A stretch of DNA of 19,998 nt from Sulfuritalea sp. Its GTDB lineage: Bacteria > Pseudomonadota > Gammaproteobacteria > Burkholderiales > Rhodocyclaceae. Both the position numbers and the translations under genes were made by a program. The notes below the pieces were generated by a model that made no database searches, was not told the DNA's origin, and was given only the letters and a program-made list of their open reading frames with translations. Location: contig JAPLRA010000356.1 in assembly GCA_026399445.1 (NCBI GenBank), positions 1 to 19,998 on the forward strand, written 5' to 3'. Below are positions 1-7,472 of this stretch, one piece after another (within the stretch, counting starts at the first letter, position 1; the number at the start of each line of letters is the position of its first letter).

Positions 1-58
1 GCTTCGTCAATTCGGAATGCTCTTCCTGGGTCAGCACGATCTCGGGGGCAACTCGCAT
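1..58 (-). CDS. IS630-family-like transposase, N-terminal fragment (cut by window edge)
   Basis: Only the first 19 codons lie in the window. They begin MRVAPEIVLTQEEHSELTK, which I recognise as the usual opening of IS630-type DDE transposases, just before the helix-turn-helix DNA-binding domain. The family moves DNA by cut and paste into TA targets. The ATG at 58 is preceded by GGAG with six bases of spacing, a good ribosome binding site. The gene reads in the same direction as the che genes and starts 148 bases after the cheA1 stop, so an insertion sequence probably borders the cluster here. The catalytic DDE residues are outside the window, so intactness cannot be judged. The identification rests on a short N-terminus and memory of the family. 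Confidence 0.55.
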   Translation of the reverse strand, partial: MRVAPEIVLTQEEHSELTK

Positions 59-61
59 TTA

Positions 62-96
62 CTTCTCCACTCTGCACGTATTGTGCATTGGAGAAG
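62..96 (-). promoter_or_regulatory. Hairpin covering the transposase ribosome binding site
   Basis: On the minus strand CTTCTCCA (96-89) is perfectly complementary to TGGAGAAG (69-62), with a nested TGCAC/GTGCA stem (87-83 and 77-73). The 3' arm contains the GGAG that serves as ribosome binding site for the ATG at 58. In a transcript entering from cheA1 this site would be paired. Sequestering hairpins that damp read-through expression of transposases are known in other insertion sequences. Alternatively part of this may be the element's terminal inverted repeat. Confidence 0.45.
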
Positions 97-206
97 AGAA
101 ATTGATATAAGTTTCATCAAGAACGCAACACTACACTAGCGATATGTCTCCGAGCAACGGGGAGACGGTATCTTGGCAACATGCTCCCTCTCGACGCGGG
201 AAAGCG

Positions 207-2138
207 TCAGGCTGCTGCCAACTTCTCCACCGGAATGAAGGTGGAGCGCGGGACACCGCGGCCTTCTCCAAAAGCACCGAGGACTTCCTTCATGTCGAGA
301 ATCAGCACAATCTGTCCATTCGACAGCGTGGTGACACCGGCGACGCCCTTGGGACGGAAATCATCAAGTGACTTGATCACTGCGTCTTCACGCCCCATGA
401 AGCCGTCGATGGCGAGAATGAAGGCATGCTCTGCCATCTGCATCAAGACGCCATACTCGGGGACCAGATCGGACGACCAGCCCAGCAAGTGGCTCAGCGG
501 ATACATCTGCATGACCTCGCCACGGACCACCATAGTGGCGCAACCGCCCACCTCCTGCACCGCCTCGATCTTGATGGGTAGAATTTCCCTGACCATGGAC
601 AGCGGCACGGCGAATGGCTGGTCGCCAAGCTTCACCAGCAGTACCGGCAGGATCGCCAGCGTCAGCGGCAGGGAAATGATGAAGGTCGACCCCTTGCCCA
701 GCACGCTCTTGATCTCAATGGAGCCATTGAGCTTCTGGATGTTGGTCTTGACCACGTCCATACCGACGCCGCGTCCGGACACGTCTGAGGCCACATCCTT
801 GGTCGAGAATCCCGGCAGCATGACGAGCTGGAAACTCTGCCGCTCGTCCATCGTGTTGGATTCTTCGTCGGTGATGATGCCCTTTTCCAGCGCCTTTGCC
901 CGCAATCTCTCGGGATTCATGCCGCGGCCGTCATCGGAGACGACGAGAACGATGTGATCGCCTTCCTGGCGTGCCTCAAGTCGCACCTGGGACTTCTCCG
1001 GCTTGCCTGCCGCGCGCCTTTCCTCGGTGGACTCGACACCATGGTCGACGGCATTGCGGATCAGGTGGATGATCGGGTCGGACAAGTCCTCGATCATTGT
1101 CTTGTCAATTTCCGTGTCTTCACCCACCAGCACGAGCTCGACATCCTTGCCCAGACTGCGGGCAAGATCACGCGCAATGCGTGGATACTTCTGGAACAGG
1201 CGGCCCACAGGCTGCATGCGGGTTTTCATCACCGCATTTTGCAGGTCCGAAACCAGCAGATCGAGCTGGCTCACGGCCTGATCGAGCGCGTGCAAGGTCT
1301 CGGTATCCGAGCGGCCATTGAGAATGTCCGAGCGCAAGGCATTCAGACGGTTCTTGGCCAACCCGATTTCGCCCGACAAGTTGAGCACCTGGTCGAGTCG
1401 CGTGGTATCGACCCGTATCGAGTTGTCGCGCGTTTTCTCCGTATCGCGACGACCCACCGGAACCTGCGCCCCCGGCTTGTCGCCAGCACGGCGCCCGACG
1501 GCGGCATGGATGATCTGTTCCGGCGTCTCGCCGGCGACATCGTGACTGACATGAGGTCCGGCGACTGTCGTTCCGGTCGCGGCTATTGCGGCAGCTGGTG
1601 CGGCAGCACCCGTTACGGCGTTGAACAGATTGCTCCAATCAGGGCCGGCGCCAGCAGGTACCTGCAGACTTGCCGCAGGCACGGCTACGGCTACGACGTT
1701 GGCGGCAGCAGAGGAAGCAGCGGGCTTCGCAACCGAGGCCAGTGGTTCCCCGGCCAGGGCGGCCTTGAGCCTCGCGAGCACATCGGGATCAGCAGGCTCG
1801 GGCTGCGCACCGCGCTCCAGCACGCCGAACATGTCGCGCACCCCGGCCGTCGCAGCCATGATCACGTCCATGAGCTCGCCGGTGATGCTTAGCTCGCCGT
1901 TGCGCAGGCGGTCGAAAAGATTTTCCGTCAGATGGCAGAGCGTGACCAGTTCAGCGGCATTGAGAAAACCAGCGCCACCCTTGATTGTGTGAAATCCGCG
2001 AAAAATCTCGTTGAGCAGGGCATGATCCTCGGGATTCTGCTCGAGATCGACCAACTTGTTATCGACCCCGGACAGCAGATCACCGGCCTCGACCAGAAAG
2101 TCCTGAAGCAGGTCTTCCATTCCTTGAAAGTCGCTCAT
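207..2138 (-). CDS. cheA: Chemotaxis histidine kinase CheA (copy 1, intact)
   Basis: CheA autophosphorylates under receptor control and passes phosphate to CheY and CheB. The protein has 643 residues. An Hpt (P1) domain covers about 1-108, with phospho-acceptor His50 in GFHTIKGGAGF. A low-complexity Ala/Pro-rich linker covers about 110-240, where no P2 domain is recognisable. The dimerisation helix pair starts near 243 (RLDQVLNLSGEIG). The HATPase has its N box at about 355-368 (HLIRNAVDHG) and glycine boxes SDDGRGM and GRGVGMDVVK. A complete CheW-like P5 domain runs from about 495 to 630. I chose the ATG at 2138 because AAGGAG lies six bases upstream; an ATG at 2144 directly abuts that AAGGAG. 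The gene follows cheZ by 110 bases and ends the che cluster. With cheA2 damaged, this is probably the only working kinase in the window. Confidence 0.95.
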   Translation of the reverse strand: MSDFQGMEDLLQDFLVEAGDLLSGVDNKLVDLEQNPEDHALLNEIFRGFHTIKGGAGFLNAAELVTLCHLTENLFDRLRNGELSITGELMDVIMAATAGVRDMFGVLERGAQPEPADPDVLARLKAALAGEPLASVAKPAASSAAANVVAVAVPAASLQVPAGAGPDWSNLFNAVTGAAAPAAAIAATGTTVAGPHVSHDVAGETPEQIIHAAVGRRAGDKPGAQVPVGRRDTEKTRDNSIRVDTTRLDQVLNLSGEIGLAKNRLNALRSDILNGRSDTETLHALDQAVSQLDLLVSDLQNAVMKTRMQPVGRLFQKYPRIARDLARSLGKDVELVLVGEDTEIDKTMIEDLSDPIIHLIRNAVDHGVESTEERRAAGKPEKSQVRLEARQEGDHIVLVVSDDGRGMNPERLRAKALEKGIITDEESNTMDERQSFQLVMLPGFSTKDVASDVSGRGVGMDVVKTNIQKLNGSIEIKSVLGKGSTFIISLPLTLAILPVLLVKLGDQPFAVPLSMVREILPIKIEAVQEVGGCATMVVRGEVMQMYPLSHLLGWSSDLVPEYGVLMQMAEHAFILAIDGFMGREDAVIKSLDDFRPKGVAGVTTLSNGQIVLILDMKEVLGAFGEGRGVPRSTFIPVEKLAAA

Positions 2139-2215
2139 ATCCATCTCCTTCGAGCGACTTCAGTGCAGGCTGATGCGCGAGAAGCGCGCTTGATGCCGAA
2201 ACTAAAATCGCTCAT
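2135..2215 (-). CDS. Possible 26-codon leader ORF coupled to cheA1
   Basis: In the gap between cheZ and cheA1 an ATG at 2215 is preceded by AGGGAG with six bases of spacing, a strong ribosome binding site. It opens a 26-codon frame starting MSDFSFGIKRASRAS, rich in Arg and Ala. Its TGA stop (2137-2135) overlaps the cheA1 ATG (2138-2136) in an ATGA arrangement typical of translational coupling. A GCGCG/CGCGC stem with a five-base loop (2175-2189) sits inside it. The first four residues MSDF match the start of CheA1, so it might be a remnant of a duplicated start rather than a working leader. I recognise no domain. Short ORFs arise by chance, so confidence is limited. Confidence 0.35.
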   Translation of the reverse strand: MSDFSFGIKRASRASACTEVARRRWI

Positions 2216-2248
2216 TGCTGTCTCCCTGGCAAGCGGCAGGATTCTGGA

Positions 2249-3085
2249 TCAAAAGCCCAGACTCTCCAGCAGGTCGTCCACTTGCGCCTGGCTCGTTACC
2301 ACGTCGCTGCGTCCTGCTGCACTGATAACCGGCCCATTCAGCAAACCTTCCGGAGCCTCGGCCTTGCGTTGTTCCGGCATGGCCTCGATCAGCAGGGCAA
2401 GCAGCTGTGTCTCCATGTTCTGTACCACGTCCACTATCTTCTTGATCACCTGCCCCGTCAGATCCTGAAAATCCTGAGCCATCATGATTTCCATCAACTG
2501 ATCGTTGGTGATCTTGAGCTTGGGCGGTGCTTCGGCAAAGTAGGTACGCGTGTCGGCGGCCAGCATCTTGAATTCATCCACCGAGAGCTGGTTGGCGAAC
2601 ATCTTGTCCCAGCGTTTTGACATCGCCTCCGAACGGGCCATTAACTCGTCCTGAACAGGCTTGGCTATATCGGCTGCGTTCAATACCCTGGAGGCAGCCT
2701 GTTCCGTCATTTGTGCAATATATTGCAGCCGCTGGCGTGCGTCGGGGATCACATGCTGCGCGGTATCCTCCAGCAACTTGTCGACACCCAGCCCACGCAG
2801 GCTGTCATGCAGTTGCCGCGCCAGATGACCCAGACGATTGAAGACCGCTTCCTCCTGGGGTCCGCCGCCGTCCGCACTACCCTCGGGAGCGCTGGCCGCA
2901 GCACCGGCAGGCTGAGCTTGGGCAACGCTGTCGAACAAGGCCTGCAGGTCATCCGAGTCGCCTGTGGCGTCCGAACGTGCCGGAGCAGGAGGCGGCGCCG
3001 GCGGCGCGCCCGCGGCAATACTGTCGAACAGCGCCTGGAGGTCTTCGGAATCGCTGCCATCGTCTGCTTTGATAGGATTTGCCAT
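2249..3085 (-). CDS. cheZ: CheY-P phosphatase CheZ
   Basis: CheZ speeds dephosphorylation of CheY-P, ending the motor signal. The product has 278 residues from the ATG at 3085. The catalytic helix holds the signature AQDFQDLTGQVIKK, with Asp208 and Gln212 matching Asp143 and Gln147 of E. coli CheZ. The C-terminus QVDDLLESLGF is the classic CheY-docking peptide. The long helical hairpin covers about 80-245. The protein is longer than E. coli CheZ (214 residues) because of an N-terminal extension rich in Ala and Pro that contains two near-copies of DLQALFDS (15-22 and 46-53). A GTG at 3112, two bases after the cheY1 stop, is an alternative start. I prefer 3085 because AGGA lies upstream. It is directly downstream of cheY1. 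Confidence 0.95.
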   Translation of the reverse strand: MANPIKADDGSDSEDLQALFDSIAAGAPPAPPPAPARSDATGDSDDLQALFDSVAQAQPAGAAASAPEGSADGGGPQEEAVFNRLGHLARQLHDSLRGLGVDKLLEDTAQHVIPDARQRLQYIAQMTEQAASRVLNAADIAKPVQDELMARSEAMSKRWDKMFANQLSVDEFKMLAADTRTYFAEAPPKLKITNDQLMEIMMAQDFQDLTGQVIKKIVDVVQNMETQLLALLIEAMPEQRKAEAPEGLLNGPVISAAGRSDVVTSQAQVDDLLESLGF

Positions 3086-3114
3086 CGTGTTCTTTTCCTG
3101 ATCGCGTGGCACCC

Positions 3115-3516
3115 TCAGGCGCCCTGCCCCATCTTTTCGAATATCTTGGCCAACTTCTCGTTCAAGGTGGCCGCCGTAAAGGGTTTGACGATGTAGCCGG
3201 AAGCACCCGCCTGAGCCGCAGCGATGATGTTCTCTTTCTTCGCCTCCGCCGTAATCATGAGGAACGGTAAATGCTTAAGCGCCGGATCGGCCCGCACCGA
3301 CTGTAAAAGAGTCAATCCGTCCATATTGGGCATGTTCCAGTCCGACACCACAAACTCAAAACCGCCCCCCTTCAACTTGCCTAAAGCCACCGCGCCGTCT
3401 TCGGCCTCGTCGACATTGGTGTAACCCAGTTCCTTGAGCAGATTGCGCACAATCCTCCGCATGGTCGAGAAGTCATCGACCACCAGAATCTTGAGCTTGC
3501 CGGGTTCAATTGCCAT
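3115..3516 (-). CDS. cheY: Chemotaxis response regulator CheY (copy 1, enteric-like)
   Basis: This is a 133-residue single receiver domain that, when phosphorylated by CheA, binds the flagellar switch protein FliM. Acid-pocket residues Asp14-Asp15, phospho-acceptor Asp59 (in SDWNMPNMDG), switch Thr89, Tyr108 and Lys111 (GYIVKPFTAATL) are all present. The core motifs (DDFSTMRRIVRNLLKELG) are nearly those of E. coli CheY, including the Tyr at the switch position. It starts 15 bases after the cheV2 stop and lies directly upstream of cheZ, as expected for a regulator dephosphorylated by CheZ. This is the best candidate for the CheY that controls the motor. Confidence 0.96.
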   Translation of the reverse strand: MAIEPGKLKILVVDDFSTMRRIVRNLLKELGYTNVDEAEDGAVALGKLKGGGFEFVVSDWNMPNMDGLTLLQSVRADPALKHLPFLMITAEAKKENIIAAAQAGASGYIVKPFTAATLNEKLAKIFEKMGQGA

Positions 3517-3531
3517 GGATTCTCTGCCCCA

Positions 3532-4506
3532 TCAATCGCGAGCAGATTTGATCAGCATCGGACGCAGGGTTTCCGCCAGTGCATCCGCGTCGAACTTTGC
3601 CACGTAGGCGTCCACACCCACGCTCTTGCCCATCGCCCGGTTGGCTTCCGATGAAAGCGACGAATGCATCACCACCGGAATTCCCGCAAAGCGCGCGTCG
3701 GACTTGATGTGCTTGGTCAGCACATAGCCGTCCATTTCCGGCATCTCGGCATCCACCAAAATCAGGTTGACCTCGTCGCGCAAACTCTGCCCAGTCTGCT
3801 GTGAATGAGACGCCATACCTGAAAGCCTGGTCCAGGCCTCCATGCCGTTCTGGGCGTGCTTGTGCTTGACGCCGAGCTTGTCCATGACTTCGGCAATCTT
3901 CTTGCGCGCCACGACGGAATCATCGACGAAGAAGACGTTGAAACTATCGGCGTCCTGCATGCGCTCGATCTGGCCGATCACCGCCTCGCCAAAGGTATTG
4001 GCCATGATCTGCTCGACATCGACGATCGACACCAGCTTGCCATTGGGCAGCTCCGTGATCGCCGTGATGTAGGTATGCGAACCACCGGTCACGGACTCCG
4101 GTGCGCGCACCTTGTCCCATTCGACGCGGATGATCCGGTCAACCCCGTGAACGAGAAAGCCCAGCGTGCGCTTGCTGTATTCCGTCACCATCATCGAACT
4201 GCCGCGGGTGGACGGTGCGTCGGACAGGTTCATGACCTTCGACAGCGAGAGAACCGGGATGACATTGCCGCGCAGACTGATCAGGCCCTCAACTCCGCCC
4301 GGCATGTTGGGCGCCTTGGTGATACTCGGCGTCTGACTGACCTCGCGGACCTTGAACACATTGATGCCGAAAGTTTCATGGGTGCCCAGCGAAAACAGCA
4401 GGATCTCCATCCGGTTCGAACCGGCAAGCTTGGTCCGCGCATCGACGTTCTCCAGCAAGGAATTGCTGCTCGAATCGGCGACGGTGGATATCTGGGTGGA
4501 GTTCAT
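3532..4506 (-). CDS. cheV: Chemotaxis coupling protein CheV (copy 2)
   Basis: CheV couples receptors to CheA like CheW and carries a receiver domain that can modulate coupling when phosphorylated. The protein has 324 residues: a CheW-like domain at about 30-175 (EILLFSLGTHETFGINVFKVREV, then GLISLRGNVIPVLSL) and a receiver domain at about 190-320 with Asp195-Asp196, phospho-acceptor Asp252 (LVDAEMPEMDGY) and Lys304. It starts 18 bases after the stop of the first cheV, with GGGAGAG upstream of the ATG, and is followed 15 bases later by cheY1. It is a clear paralogue of the adjacent copy. An N-terminal extension of about 12 residues distinguishes it. Confidence 0.95.
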   Translation of the reverse strand: MNSTQISTVADSSSNSLLENVDARTKLAGSNRMEILLFSLGTHETFGINVFKVREVSQTPSITKAPNMPGGVEGLISLRGNVIPVLSLSKVMNLSDAPSTRGSSMMVTEYSKRTLGFLVHGVDRIIRVEWDKVRAPESVTGGSHTYITAITELPNGKLVSIVDVEQIMANTFGEAVIGQIERMQDADSFNVFFVDDSVVARKKIAEVMDKLGVKHKHAQNGMEAWTRLSGMASHSQQTGQSLRDEVNLILVDAEMPEMDGYVLTKHIKSDARFAGIPVVMHSSLSSEANRAMGKSVGVDAYVAKFDADALAETLRPMLIKSARD

Positions 4507-4524
4507 GGCAAACGACTCTCCCGT

Positions 4525-5496
4525 TCAGTGTGCGGTTGCGGCCACAGGCTTCTGGCCGAGCAGCAGACGTCCCAGCGTTTCCGCCAGGCGATGGGGTTCA
4601 AATTTCGGCACATATTCATCGACGCCCACTGAACGGCCCAACTGCTGGTTGGACATCGAAGACAGAGAGGAATGCATGATCACCGGTATGCCGGCCAAGC
4701 GCGGATCGGCCTTGATCGTCTTGGTCAGAAGATAGCCATCCATTTCCGGCATTTCGACATCGGTCAGCACCAACTGCACATAGTCCTTGACGCTCTTGCC
4801 GGTGTTCGCGGCAAGCGTGGCAATACGCTGCAATTCTTCCCACGCGGCGCGTCCATTCACGGCGCTGATGTGTTTGACTCCCAGAACGGCAAGGGTCCGT
4901 TCGATCTGGCCGCGCGCCACCGAGGAATCGTCCGCGAACAGTATCGTCAGATCTTCGCGGCCGAGTGGAGATATACCATTGAATATCATCGCGTCGTCTT
5001 CCTTTGCGGTTTCCGCAAGGACCCGCTCGACATCAAGCATCATCACCAAACGATTGTCGTCCAACTCGGTAACCGCCGTCACCAGCCCGCCCAGATTGGA
5101 GGTCAGCATTTGCGGCGGCACACGCATTTGCGCCCAGTCGAGGCGCAGAATGGTGTCGACGGATTCAACCAGAAAGCCTTGGGTTTTACCGTTGTATTCG
5201 GTCACGATCATGATGTCACGGGGGCTGTCCGGCTGCATGCCAATGTAATCGGCCAGATCGACCACGGGAACCAGAGCGCCGCGCAGACTGACCATACCCT
5301 TCACCGCGGGAGGCATATCCGGCGCCGAAGTGATCGGCGGCGTGCGCATTACTTCGCGAACCTTGAAAACGTTGATGCCGAATGTTTCCCGGCGACCGGT
5401 ACGATTGTCCAGGCCGAGAGCAAACAACAATATCTCCAGCTTGTTGGTTCCCGCCAACCGGGTCCGAGCATCAATGCTGTTGAAGAGTTCCGACAT
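4525..5496 (-). CDS. cheV: Chemotaxis coupling protein CheV (copy 1)
   Basis: This is a 323-residue CheW-receiver fusion like its downstream neighbour. The CheW-like part covers about 15-165 and contains ETFGINVFKVREVMRTPPIT and GMVSLRGALVPVVDL. The receiver covers about 183-312 with Asp189-Asp190, phospho-acceptor Asp246 (LTDVEMPEMDGY) and Lys298. Compared with the second copy it has a small insertion (DNRTGRR, near residues 30-36) before the conserved ETFGINVFKVREV strand. AAGG lies upstream of the ATG. It is the first gene after a 123-base gap and may have its own promoter, heading the run cheV-cheV-cheY-cheZ-cheA. Confidence 0.95.
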   Translation of the reverse strand: MSELFNSIDARTRLAGTNKLEILLFALGLDNRTGRRETFGINVFKVREVMRTPPITSAPDMPPAVKGMVSLRGALVPVVDLADYIGMQPDSPRDIMIVTEYNGKTQGFLVESVDTILRLDWAQMRVPPQMLTSNLGGLVTAVTELDDNRLVMMLDVERVLAETAKEDDAMIFNGISPLGREDLTILFADDSSVARGQIERTLAVLGVKHISAVNGRAAWEELQRIATLAANTGKSVKDYVQLVLTDVEMPEMDGYLLTKTIKADPRLAGIPVIMHSSLSSMSNQQLGRSVGVDEYVPKFEPHRLAETLGRLLLGQKPVAATAH

Positions 5497-5558
5497 TTAA
5501 GAGCCTTTCAGCGCCGGCAGCAACACAAACAAGCCCCTCGCGCGACAACCAATACTAC

Positions 5559-5573
5559 GCCAATTTGCTGCCA
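5559..5573 (-). promoter_or_regulatory. Candidate sigma-54-type promoter upstream of cheV
   Basis: On the minus strand TGGCAGCAAATTGGC has GG and GC separated by ten bases, the spacing of sigma-54 -24/-12 elements, and matches 8 of 11 specified positions of TGGCACG-N4-TTGC. The predicted start would give a leader of about 50 bases before the cheV ATG. Sigma-54 control of flagellar and chemotaxis genes is known in several polar flagellates. This is one weak match found by eye. Confidence 0.25.
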
Positions 5574-5619
5574 AAGCGACCCTCGTGAGCCGCAGAATCT
5601 TCGCACTAAAGGCTCTCAT

Positions 5620-7320
5620 TCACTCGGTGCGATAGCCGATGCGCACACCACCCCAATGACGGCCCTGGACATAAACCGGTGCCGAAATGTCATGCATGAT
5701 TTCTCCCGTGTCCCGCCGGTAGGTTTGCAGCAGGAAGGGCAGTTCGTGATCGCCGCACCGCTTGCCGACCGGATCGCCAAACACGCGCTTGGTGCGATTA
5801 CCCACGAAGTCCTTCTTCTCGTCGCCGGTGAGCGGCTGACAGAATCGGTTGTTGTGCGTCGGCACATAGCCGCGCCGGTCGCAAGCGATCGAGTACGCGG
5901 CCTCCTTGTTACCATCAAGCACCGGCTCCTGAATCCCCGGCAACAACTTGTCGCAGAAACCATCGAACTTGGTATGGAACTTCTGCGGCTTGGTGTTCGC
6001 AATCGGCACGTAGTTCGGGTCGAACAGATCATCGAGCTTGATCTGCCCTCGATCAACGGCATCGGCAAAGGCCTTGGACAGGGTCTTCGCCATACCCTGA
6101 ACAACGCCCGGCATGCGCTCATGCACCTTGAGCGCCTGGTCTCCGGCCGCCCCGAGTTTGAAGATGGTGCCAACTTCCTCCAGATTCATGGCAAGGTAAT
6201 CGAGTTGGGTCGCCTCGTTCAGGGTATTTTTGGAACACTCCGTATTGCGGTCAGCCAGACCCATGATGCTGCTCACCAGCTCAGCAATGGTTTGGGTTTT
6301 GCTACTTTGCTGGTGCATGGTGCTGGCGATGGAAGTGACCTTGTCCAGCGTCGCCTGTGCGCCTTCCTTGATCTGCCCCAAGGCCTCGGCAGCCTGTTTC
6401 GCCAATTGGGCGCCGTTCCCTGCCTGCAAGGATCCCGCCTTGATGGTGGTGATCGCGTGAGTTGTTTCGGTCTGAATCGCGGCTATCACAGAACTGATTT
6501 CGCTGGTGGCCGCCGTCGTGCGCTCCGCGAGCTTGCGCACCTCATCCGCAACAACCGCGAAGCCGCGTCCCTGCTCACCGGCTCGTGCTGCTTCGATTGC
6601 GGCGTTGAGCGCCAGCAGGTTGGTTTGGTCGGCAATGTCATGAATCACCTTGACGATGCCGGAAATCTGCGCCGAGCGCTCCCCAAGTGCCGCAACAACC
6701 TGCGCCGACTGCTCTACCGAGGATGCAATACGTTCGATTTCGGCAGCGGCATCATGCACAATCGCCGCGCCGCGCGAAGAATTCTCTCGCGCCGCGAGCG
6801 CGATGCGCGCCGTTTCCTCAGCGTGTTCGGCCGCAGCGTTCATATCGCCCGCCATTTCGGAACATGCAACGGCGGCAGACTCTGCCGCCGTGTTTTGCTG
6901 CTCTGAGCTTGACGCTGTCTCACGCGCTTCTGCGATCAGTTTGTCGGCCGCCTGCGCCAATTGATTGGAATTAAACAGAACCCGCGTGATGATGCCCTGA
7001 AAACTCGCCATCAGCTCGTTGTAGGCAGCGGCGACCGGCGCGGCACTGGAAGCCTCCGGAACCTCCACCCGACGCGCCAGATCACCATCATTGCGGGTGG
7101 TGTGCAGCACTTCGCGCATGTGGTTGATCGGACCAGCGACCGCTGAATTGAAATGCATCCATGGCACTACGACAACCAAGGCGCCCAACACCGCCAGCAA
7201 GGCGATGACATCCGGCCCGAGGGCGCCGCCGGCATAACTGACAACTCCAGCTCCGCCGCCAGCGACAATCAATCCGGCAACAATATGTATCCACGGCACG
7301 CGAGACACTGATCCAGCCAT
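5620..7320 (-). CDS. Methyl-accepting chemotaxis protein with a C-terminal cytoplasmic sensor domain
   Basis: This chemoreceptor has 566 residues. Two membrane helices at about 9-30 and 36-55 are joined by a very short loop, so there is no periplasmic ligand domain. A HAMP-like stretch follows, and the coiled-coil signalling domain spans about 120-390 with the conserved tip at about 225-265 (IADQTNLLALNAAIEAARAG, then GRGFAVVADEVRKLAERT). Residues about 404-566, after the signalling domain, form a globular Cache/PAS-like module with Cys456, Cys480, Cys494, Cys522 and His489/His525. I cannot name its ligand. The ATG at 7320 is preceded by AGGAGGAGA. There is no WxxF tether at the C-terminus. 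It follows a 248-base gap after the STAS gene and precedes cheV by 123 bases. Confidence 0.92.
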   Translation of the reverse strand: MAGSVSRVPWIHIVAGLIVAGGGAGVVSYAGGALGPDVIALLAVLGALVVVVPWMHFNSAVAGPINHMREVLHTTRNDGDLARRVEVPEASSAAPVAAAYNELMASFQGIITRVLFNSNQLAQAADKLIAEARETASSSEQQNTAAESAAVACSEMAGDMNAAAEHAEETARIALAARENSSRGAAIVHDAAAEIERIASSVEQSAQVVAALGERSAQISGIVKVIHDIADQTNLLALNAAIEAARAGEQGRGFAVVADEVRKLAERTTAATSEISSVIAAIQTETTHAITTIKAGSLQAGNGAQLAKQAAEALGQIKEGAQATLDKVTSIASTMHQQSSKTQTIAELVSSIMGLADRNTECSKNTLNEATQLDYLAMNLEEVGTIFKLGAAGDQALKVHERMPGVVQGMAKTLSKAFADAVDRGQIKLDDLFDPNYVPIANTKPQKFHTKFDGFCDKLLPGIQEPVLDGNKEAAYSIACDRRGYVPTHNNRFCQPLTGDEKKDFVGNRTKRVFGDPVGKRCGDHELPFLLQTYRRDTGEIMHDISAPVYVQGRHWGGVRIGYRTE

Positions 7321-7444
7321 TATTCTTCTCCTCCTCAAGCCCGTCTATAGCTTAGGCCATAAGTGGCTCATTGCGCCTTTCCGCCTCTCCTGGAAACAGA
7401 CTAGAAGCGGCCAACGGGCCAAAACGTCATTGTTCTATGGGTTC

Positions 7445-7472
7445 ACTGTAGCAAAACCACAGCCGAACTCAA
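7445..7472 (-). promoter_or_regulatory. Candidate sigma-70-type promoter upstream of the C-terminal-sensor receptor
   Basis: On the minus strand TTGAGT (7472-7467) and TACAGT (7450-7445) are 16 bases apart; each matches the consensus hexamer at four of six positions. The site lies in the 248-base gap between the STAS gene and the receptor gene, with an implied leader of about 120 bases. The rest of this gap (7321-7568) shows no gene, only a GGTGCG/CGCACC hairpin (7545-7565) just after the STAS stop. The match is weak and unsupported by anything but position. Confidence 0.2.

Noticed and set aside
146..166. GTCTCC/GGAGAC hairpin between cheA1 and the transposase as a terminator.
   Set aside because: The stem is only six base pairs and is not followed by a T run on either strand.
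225..246. CTCCACC/GGTGGAG hairpin near the end of cheA1.
   Set aside because: It lies inside the cheA1 coding region, has no T run after it, and is probably chance.
3086..3112. GTG at 3112 as the start of cheZ.
   Set aside because: It lies two bases after the cheY1 stop without a clear ribosome binding site, whereas the ATG at 3085 has AGGA upstream; coupling from the GTG cannot be fully excluded.
4672..6906. A plus-strand open frame of 744 codons opposite cheV and a receptor.
   Set aside because: Same reason: it mirrors genes with full family motifs on the other strand and shows no recognisable protein features.
7321..7338. TTG at 7338 as the start of the C-terminal-sensor receptor.
   Set aside because: Its first codons are the AGGAGGAGA ribosome binding site for the ATG at 7320.
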